Assembly: GCA_964343305.1 (NCBI GenBank)
Contig: CAYFJO010000105.1
Coordinates: 1-27,705, forward strand
DNA from: CAYFJO01 sp964343305
GTDB taxonomy: Bacteria > Planctomycetota > Planctomycetia > Pirellulales > Pirellulaceae
Reading direction: 5' to 3'
Length of the DNA: 27,705 nt
Position 1 is the stretch's first letter, and each line of letters opens with the position of its first letter. The position numbers and the translations under genes are program-made. The notes under the pieces were generated by a model. The model worked only from the letters and a program-made list of their open reading frames with translations. It was not told the origin of the DNA and made no database searches. Below are positions 22,350 to 27,705 of this stretch, in pieces.

Positions 22350-23999
22350 ATGGACAATCCACGTCACAAGCCCGCGTCCACTCCGCGAGAACGTGTACTT
22401 TGGTCCACGATCGTGTTCGTCGTTGCGCTGGCCGTTCGCACACTTCATTTGATTCAACTGAAGGCCGCGCCGTTTTTTCCGTTTCGAATTGGCGACGGAG
22501 AAACCTACCACGCCTGGGCACGCGAGATTGCCGCGGGTGATTGGATCGGCCACGGGGTGTTTTACCAGGCACCACTCTACCCGTATTTTCTCGGTTCGAT
22601 CTATTCGCTGTTTGGCGACGATGTGATGACCGTGCGAAAGTGCCAGGCGTTCATCGGTGCATTTTCTTGTCTGCTGATCGCCAATGCAGCTTGGAACTTG
22701 TTCTCCAAACGCACGGGAATCGTCGCGGGATTCATGTTGGCTTTCTACGCGCCAGCGATCTACTTTGATGGATTGATTCAAAAGTCGGTGCTGGATTTGT
22801 TTTTTTTGTGTCTGGCACTGTGGCTGATGAGCCTGGTTGGCATCCGGCCCAGCCGTTGGCAAATGCTTTGGCTGGGGATGACGCTCGGAATGTTGATCCT
22901 GACGCGGGAAAACGCACTGATTCTCGTCCCCGTCTTGCTGATTTGGATTGCGTTTTATCGAATCGAATCCCAAGGCAGATGGTGGGCTGAGTTGCAGCGC
23001 CGGTCGTTTGCATCGTTCGTTTTTGCGCTGGGGCTAGCGATCGTGCTGTTGCCGGTTGCGGTGCGAAATAAAGTGGTCGGCGGCGAATTCCACTTGACTA
23101 CGTCGCAACTGGGGACGAATTTTTTCATCGGTAACAATCCGAAGGCCGACGGCTTGTATCGACCGCTGCGATTTGGCCGCGGACACGCTCGCTATGAACG
23201 CAACGACGCAACCGAGATCGCCGAAGCCGCGATGGGTCGTGAGCTGACTCCAGGAGAAGTGTCGGATTACTATCTCAACCAGTCGCGCGATTACATCCTG
23301 TCGCAACCTGGACATTGGTTGCGATTGTTGAGTTGGAAATTTGCGTTAACTTGGAACGCCGTGGAAATTACGGACTCCGAAGATCAGTATACGTACGCCG
23401 AGTGGTCGTTGCCGCTTCGCGTGAGCGGATCGCTCTGCCACTTTGGTGTCCTTGTGCCGCTGGCGCTGCTGGGTGTTTGGTCCACCTGGTCGCAACGGCA
23501 CAACCTGTGGATTTTCTACCTGATGGTGCTGGCATTCATGATAGGCGTCGTCGGTTTTTTTGTCTTCGCACGCTATCGCTTTCCGCTAGTGCCCGTGTTG
23601 ATTCTCTTTGCCGCGGCGGGAGTGACGGATTGGTGGTGGTATCGGCGAAAGACATCGCGCGCGAAGTTGGCGGCATGTGTGACTTCGTTAATCGCTGTCG
23701 CGGTCTTTTGCAATTGGTCGTTGCTGGACACTGCGTCGATGCAGGCAACCACACACAGCAACACCGGCAATCAACTTGCCGTTCACGGCCAATTCGACGA
23801 AGCTGTCCTTGAATATGAACGAGCGTTGAGATTGGATGCCGATCATGCATTGGCACACAATAACCTGGCCGCGGTTCAGATGCGACGAGGTGAAATTCAC
23901 GACGCAATCGCCCACTTGGAACGCGCGTTGTCAATCAAGCCAGACTATCCGACGGCTCATCAGAACCTAAACAAGGCACGCCGACAGTTGGGTCGGTAG
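22350..23999 (+). CDS. GT39/ArnT-like polytopic glycosyltransferase with C-terminal TPRs
   Basis: A 549-residue membrane protein. About ten hydrophobic helices span residues 17-455. The first external loop has the acidic pair DGETYHAWAREIAAGDW (Asp49, Glu51), characteristic of GT39/ArnT/PMT-like enzymes that use polyprenyl-phosphate-linked sugars. A periplasmic loop of about 110 residues follows (250-350), with NNPKADGLY and DQYTYAEW. The last helices include FVFARYRFPLVPVL. The C-terminal ~80 residues (471-545) are two TPR repeats (DEAVLEYERALRLDADHALAHNNLAAVQMRRG...), presumably for protein contacts. The substrate is unknown; an O-mannosylation or lipid-modification role is possible. Start ATG 22350 has only a weak upstream purine tract. 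It is transcribed divergently from the three-module membrane protein and convergently with the DUF4838 gene. Confidence 0.85.
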   Translation: MDNPRHKPASTPRERVLWSTIVFVVALAVRTLHLIQLKAAPFFPFRIGDGETYHAWAREIAAGDWIGHGVFYQAPLYPYFLGSIYSLFGDDVMTVRKCQAFIGAFSCLLIANAAWNLFSKRTGIVAGFMLAFYAPAIYFDGLIQKSVLDLFFLCLALWLMSLVGIRPSRWQMLWLGMTLGMLILTRENALILVPVLLIWIAFYRIESQGRWWAELQRRSFASFVFALGLAIVLLPVAVRNKVVGGEFHLTTSQLGTNFFIGNNPKADGLYRPLRFGRGHARYERNDATEIAEAAMGRELTPGEVSDYYLNQSRDYILSQPGHWLRLLSWKFALTWNAVEITDSEDQYTYAEWSLPLRVSGSLCHFGVLVPLALLGVWSTWSQRHNLWIFYLMVLAFMIGVVGFFVFARYRFPLVPVLILFAAAGVTDWWWYRRKTSRAKLAACVTSLIAVAVFCNWSLLDTASMQATTHSNTGNQLAVHGQFDEAVLEYERALRLDADHALAHNNLAAVQMRRGEIHDAIAHLERALSIKPDYPTAHQNLNKARRQLGR

Positions 24000-24066
24000 T
24001 GTCGCAGTCTCTCGAAAATCGTCTATTCATGGGCTGATCCTAAGAGAGGCCATCGCAACGTATGGG

Positions 24067-27000
24067 TCAGTTTTTCTTCAATTCTTTGATGCTGGTTTCG
24101 GCTCCACGGCGATGCGCTTGGGTGGCGGATTTGTCTTCCAGCACTCTCCGATACGCTTGCAGCGCTTCGGCATTCCGACCGGCGGCTGCCATCGTGCCAC
24201 CAAGCGACAACAGCATCGAATGCCGCCAATATCCGCTGAGTCGCTCGATCTTCGCCCGTTGTAAAGTCGCCAGCGCCTCGTCGAACTTTTTCTGTTTGGT
24301 CAAAATGCGCGCCGCGCTTTGAACGGAACGGAACTCTTCCGCGGCACCGATCTGTTCCTTTGACTCATAATTCTGCCGATAAGCTTCGAGGGCCCCACTC
24401 TCGTCCCGCAGATTGGTTTCGCGGTTGTGGCCCATGTGAGCGAGGATGCTCGTTCGGATCCGTGTGTCAGGCGTGTAAGTCAGAGCCATTTGCAAATCCA
24501 CTTCGGCCTTGTCTCCCACTTTGGAGAACGCGTAGGCCCGCCCTCGTGCAAACGCTCCCGCGCCGATTTGCCAAAACGGCCAAGCACTCAAATCCTCTTC
24601 GCCAAATTGCTCGACGACGGCTTCGAATTCTCGCTGGGCTATCAGATTTTCCATCCGCACAGTTTTCTTCGCCGAGACGAGCGGAATCTGTGCCGCCAGT
24701 TCGTCCGCCCGATTGAAATCCCTGAAGCTTCGTGCGCAACGCACGGCATGCTGGAGTGCAACGGATTTCTGAAGATCGGTCGCCTTCTTTCCCGCAGCCA
24801 AATCGACATAGGCCGCCATTGCCTTTTTGTATTCTCGGCCGCGGATTAAATCGTCGGCGGCCCGACTGGCGATCAGATAGTCGGTGACCGTCGGGTCAGC
24901 CGGGAACTGGTGCGAAAGGCCGGAGTAGAAGTGCGCGAACTTCATCTTCTCATGAAAACCGGACGTTCCGGTTGGTGAAAAGGCGGAATACTCCGAGCCG
25001 TTCTCGCGAATTCGCTGGCGGCAGAGATTGATGTGCCACGGCAGGCTTTGTGTCGGCTTGCGGCCGATGACTTGATGTAGCGGATCGTTGTTGTCCTGTG
25101 TCACAGGGATGCGAATTTCGACCGTCCAATGATCGTCGGCCACTCGCGTCGCGACTTCGGCTTGCGAGTTCCAACTGAACCACTTGGCCTTCTCGGCGGA
25201 TCGGTCGAGATTGATGATCGCCCCGGATGGATTGACGGCAATTTGGTAATAATTGTGCGATTCAGTGTTGAGCAGAATCTCCACCACGTCGCCATACCAA
25301 ATCGCCTGATCTCCGCTCTTCGTTGTTGCAATGTTAGGCTCGTCGCCCGGTTTCTCTTCGCAACGAATCGCGAAATAGAGGCTGCCTTTCTGCCAGGTTG
25401 TCATGAACGACGTGCTGTAAACGGGCAGCCGGCCGGTCTGCAGTTCGCGCATTCGGCCTGTTGAAGCGATCGGAATCTCCCGCCAGGCTTTATCGTCCAA
25501 CTTGCCATCGACAGCGATTGGCTCCAGCGGTTCGCCGCCGACCAATCGCAATCTCGGAACTGGTCCGCGCTTCTGCGCCAATTGCACGCTCTTGTTGCGC
25601 AGCCCGTCGAGGTAGTTGCAGATTAACTTGATCCGCTGGCCGTAGACGGAATCTTCTGACGCCTTTGCTTTGGCGACGGCAAACAATTCCAGGGCACGAT
25701 TGGCCTTGACTGCGTCTTTTTCCATCTCGCGCCAGTGCTGCTCGCAGTAACGGAAGAACTCCCGCATTTCGTCTGCGGCCGGACCGTAGAAGAGGCGGCA
25801 GTATTCGTCAAACATCGCGACGGCGTTTTGTTCTTTGCCGCCCCAGTACATCCTCGCCGTGAAGTAGAGAAGAAAATGGTTGTAGCCGATGGCGTTCTCA
25901 TCAAAGTCCATGGTGATCCAGATGTCCTCGCCGCGCGAAATGCCCTTGGTCGCGTTGATGCTCTCGCCCATCACGCGCGGTATGTAGGCGGGAAGGTAGA
26001 AACCACGGCCGGTGAACGGGTAATTCTCAAAGACCTCGATGGGGTTGTCCGTCTTCTTGGTCCACGCTTCGCGAAGTTTGCGAAGTTCGGCGCGGTCAGC
26101 GTGCGTGGGGCGTCGGCCGCCCACAATGATGACCCGAACGTTCGGTTCCAACTTGTCAATGTTGCTGGGCGGCGCGGTGTAAACTCCGTAGGCGCAGTTG
26201 GAAATCTTTTTGCCCGGATGCGTCTTGCCAATTTCCTTTGCCACCCGATTGACAAAGTCCCAGACGTAGTTCGAAAGCCCTCCGCGATACCCCAGTTCCG
26301 GCGACTCCTTGCCTTCGCACAATTTGCACTGGCAAATCGCCGTGTAGCCGTCTGGTGGCATGATCGACACAACGTCCATATCGTAGTGGTCGAACTGAGC
26401 TTGAGCAAACTGAACCGCCTCACGGAACAGTTCTTCGTTGGAATAACACAATTGATTGAGCCGTTGTCCGAGTTGCGTGTGACGCTTGCCGCCGTACAGG
26501 GCAAACCAGTCCGGGTGATTGGTCAGCGTGTGTTCGTTGTGTGTCATGCGAGCCAATCCGTGCGCGGCTTGCCGACCAAAAGGCTGACGCACGCCCAGTC
26601 GGAAGCCCCACATCATCGCATCACGGCCATAGACGGCGGCGCGGAAGTTGAGGATGCGCATCGGAAAATCCGGCCGCACCGTTTTGTCGATCGTCGGCAA
26701 AGTGATGCTGTCCATGTGGGGGACGATTTCACCAATCTCGCCGGGCGTATACCAACGCACGCCAAGATCGCGAAGAAACCCGCAGACCGCGTTGAACGAT
26801 CCTCGCTCGTCATAAGCCCAGACATTCACGTTGCCGTCCTTGTCGACTTCTTGCTCGTTCGGTGTGCCAAACAGGGAATTCGGTCCTGAGTAATGTTTGT
26901 GAAGTTGCGAATGCGTGTAGCCCCAATGTTTGCCGGTGATCTTGTTCCACTCCCGCTGCATCTTGCCGCTGACAAGGTCGTTGTTGCCCCGCGGCCAAGG

Positions 27001-27375
27001 CTCGATAGGCGTAAAATCTGTATCATCGCCAATCAACACGATCCAGTTGTCACCGGAAACAATTCGATAAGCGCCGTGCTTCAGTCCCTCACCGGTGACG
27101 CCAAGTTTGTCCGCGTGCAAACTCCGGCCGACGAAGATGCTGACGGGAACCTTGCCGCTCGGCTCGGTAACGATGTTTAGCTTTGCGCCGGAGATCTTTT
27201 CAACGTAATTCTGTAATTGGCGTGCTGCGAGCCGCGTGGTGCGCGGTGGCGCTGCGGCGATTACAATCTCAGCGTTGGATTGACCATCTTTGATTAGAAA
27301 CGTATCGACAGCGATGGCCTGAGCGGTTTGCATGCAAAGCACACAAAGTAAGGCGAGAAGGATCCGATTAATCAT
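24067..27375 (-). CDS. Secreted DUF4838 protein with CBM9-like and TPR-like regions
   Basis: A 1102-residue secreted or periplasmic protein. Signal peptide at 1-20 (MINRILLALLCVLCMQTAQA). Residues ~30-120 resemble the N-terminal domain of GH67/GH20 glycosidases (AAPPRTTRLAARQLQNYVEKISGA). Residues ~190-560 match the DUF4838 layout, with FLRDLGVRWYTPGE, HPDWFALYGG and the ICQCKLCEG Cys triad (348, 350, 353), plus YVWDFVNRVAKEI and MDFDENAIGYNHFLLYFTARMYW. A CBM9-like beta domain follows (~610-815: VDGKLDDKAWREIP, YGDVVEILLNTE, YYQIAVNPSG). The last ~260 residues form TPR-like helices. Its role is probably glycan binding or hydrolysis; the catalytic residues of DUF4838 are not established. The ATG at 27375 begins the signal peptide directly and is preferred over a GTG ten codons upstream. 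The gene lies alone, convergent with the GT39 gene. Confidence 0.85.
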   Translation of the reverse strand: MINRILLALLCVLCMQTAQAIAVDTFLIKDGQSNAEIVIAAAPPRTTRLAARQLQNYVEKISGAKLNIVTEPSGKVPVSIFVGRSLHADKLGVTGEGLKHGAYRIVSGDNWIVLIGDDTDFTPIEPWPRGNNDLVSGKMQREWNKITGKHWGYTHSQLHKHYSGPNSLFGTPNEQEVDKDGNVNVWAYDERGSFNAVCGFLRDLGVRWYTPGEIGEIVPHMDSITLPTIDKTVRPDFPMRILNFRAAVYGRDAMMWGFRLGVRQPFGRQAAHGLARMTHNEHTLTNHPDWFALYGGKRHTQLGQRLNQLCYSNEELFREAVQFAQAQFDHYDMDVVSIMPPDGYTAICQCKLCEGKESPELGYRGGLSNYVWDFVNRVAKEIGKTHPGKKISNCAYGVYTAPPSNIDKLEPNVRVIIVGGRRPTHADRAELRKLREAWTKKTDNPIEVFENYPFTGRGFYLPAYIPRVMGESINATKGISRGEDIWITMDFDENAIGYNHFLLYFTARMYWGGKEQNAVAMFDEYCRLFYGPAADEMREFFRYCEQHWREMEKDAVKANRALELFAVAKAKASEDSVYGQRIKLICNYLDGLRNKSVQLAQKRGPVPRLRLVGGEPLEPIAVDGKLDDKAWREIPIASTGRMRELQTGRLPVYSTSFMTTWQKGSLYFAIRCEEKPGDEPNIATTKSGDQAIWYGDVVEILLNTESHNYYQIAVNPSGAIINLDRSAEKAKWFSWNSQAEVATRVADDHWTVEIRIPVTQDNNDPLHQVIGRKPTQSLPWHINLCRQRIRENGSEYSAFSPTGTSGFHEKMKFAHFYSGLSHQFPADPTVTDYLIASRAADDLIRGREYKKAMAAYVDLAAGKKATDLQKSVALQHAVRCARSFRDFNRADELAAQIPLVSAKKTVRMENLIAQREFEAVVEQFGEEDLSAWPFWQIGAGAFARGRAYAFSKVGDKAEVDLQMALTYTPDTRIRTSILAHMGHNRETNLRDESGALEAYRQNYESKEQIGAAEEFRSVQSAARILTKQKKFDEALATLQRAKIERLSGYWRHSMLLSLGGTMAAAGRNAEALQAYRRVLEDKSATQAHRRGAETSIKELKKN

Positions 27376-27705
27376 GGTGCAATTGTCTTCTTTCAAATGA
27401 GCCACACGGAGAACGGGCGATTGCAGTTTTGCTTGGCGGCCGCATACTCAATGGTAACGCAAATTTGTGGAGAACAGATGTGCCAATCCAATCCTTCAAT
27501 ACCGTGCTGCGCAAAACACACGAGAAGATGCTGTGGGACCATGGTCCCAAGCTACCATGGTTACTAAATCTTTATGCGGCTCACCTTAAACGCCAACTTC
27601 GTCGAGAATTGCCCTGGATTGCGAGATTGATAAAAAGTGGTCGGGGACAAAATTGAACTGTCGACACACGGATTTTCAGTCCGTTGGCAATGTTGATAAA
27701 ACGCG
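27376..27705. other. Right end of window upstream of the DUF4838 gene
   Basis: A 330-base stretch with the DUF4838 promoter region and a 75-codon plus-strand frame (27429-27656, TTG start) ending KSGRGQN. I see no family resemblance and no ribosome-binding site, so I do not call it a gene. It contains a perfect 16-base palindrome at 27534-27549 and, near the end, GTCGGGGACAAAATTGAAC, which reminds me of REP-like sequences but has no clear partner arm here. Confidence 0.35.
27534..27549. repeat. Perfect 16-bp palindrome
   Basis: TGGGACCATGGTCCCA is an exact palindrome. A second, shorter ACCATGGT follows at 27554-27561. It lies about 160 bases upstream of the DUF4838 start, in a stretch without a convincing gene, so it could be an operator. 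The uncertain 75-codon frame reads through it. Confidence 0.4.

Noticed and set aside
24010..24092. CTGATCC...GGGTCAG followed by TTTTT as terminator of the GT39 gene
   Set aside because: The stem is only 7 bp with a G-T pair and a 23-base loop, and the T-run lies inside the convergent DUF4838 coding sequence.
25735..26889. 384-codon plus-strand frame opposite the DUF4838 gene
   Set aside because: It is a long antisense shadow of a gene with clear domains; its composition (Val/Arg/His-rich) and lack of motifs are typical of shadows.
1..27705. CRISPR arrays, prophage genes or defence islands
   Set aside because: No regularly spaced direct repeats, no phage structural genes, integrase or att-like repeats beside the tRNA-Cys. 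Apart from the NYN protein and the Uma2 remnant, nothing suggests a defence system.

Overview
The window looks like a chromosomal segment of a planctomycete, probably of the Pirellulales (Rhodopirellula/Blastopirellula-like). This is judged from gene content, not from a database search: a Tat-exported Gfo/Idh/MocA oxidoreductase, a DUF4838 glycan-related protein with TPRs, a sigma-54 activator paired with a Ser/Thr kinase, a small Cys-rich lipoprotein, and many dispersed nested palindromes between genes. There is no phage, no CRISPR array and no intact insertion sequence.

Layout. 1-1003: palindromic repeats around a small membrane protein gene. 1004-2317: Tat-exported oxidoreductase. 2481-3111 (-): decayed transposase remnant. 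3271-4583: small lipoprotein and a membrane-anchored GT2 glycosyltransferase, facing an S41 C-terminal processing protease (4739-6388, -) across a bidirectional terminator hairpin. 6846-9404: sigma-54 activator and soluble Ser/Thr kinase, probably one operon. 9405-12469: a leader with a good sigma-54 promoter candidate, a eukaryotic-type glutamine synthetase (GSII), a strong intrinsic terminator, then a bacterial type I glutamine synthetase. 12483-14820: a nested palindrome, a NYN-domain protein (-), a second nested palindrome, and tRNA-Cys (-) with its own terminator and promoter candidate. 15118-19553: a small hypothetical protein, then MFS transporter, PHP/DUF3604-like protein and Gfo/Idh/MocA oxidoreductase as a likely operon. 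19550-20105 (-): frameshifted Uma2-family gene. 20170-22059 (-): membrane protein with three repeats of one module. 22350-23999: GT39-like membrane glycosyltransferase with C-terminal TPRs. 24067-27375 (-): large secreted DUF4838/CBM9-like/TPR protein.

How the genes may work together. The most coherent unit is nitrogen assimilation at 6846-12469. A sigma-54 activator with a complete GAFTGA motif but no receiver domain is coupled to a cytosolic kinase. Immediately downstream lie a short dyad and a -24/-12 promoter-like element, then GSII, then GlnA with the tyrosine that GlnE adenylylates in its relatives. I infer, without proof, that kinase signalling controls sigma-54-dependent GSII expression here. 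The second functional theme is carbohydrate or nucleoside turnover: the MFS-PHP-oxidoreductase operon, the Tat oxidoreductase and the DUF4838 protein.

The most unusual non-coding feature is the repeats. Three elements share a head (GATGAG..., then TAC-rich, then GTAG) that leads into three unrelated palindromes. A fourth copy of one palindrome sits inside the MFS-PHP-oxidoreductase operon and supplies a stop codon.
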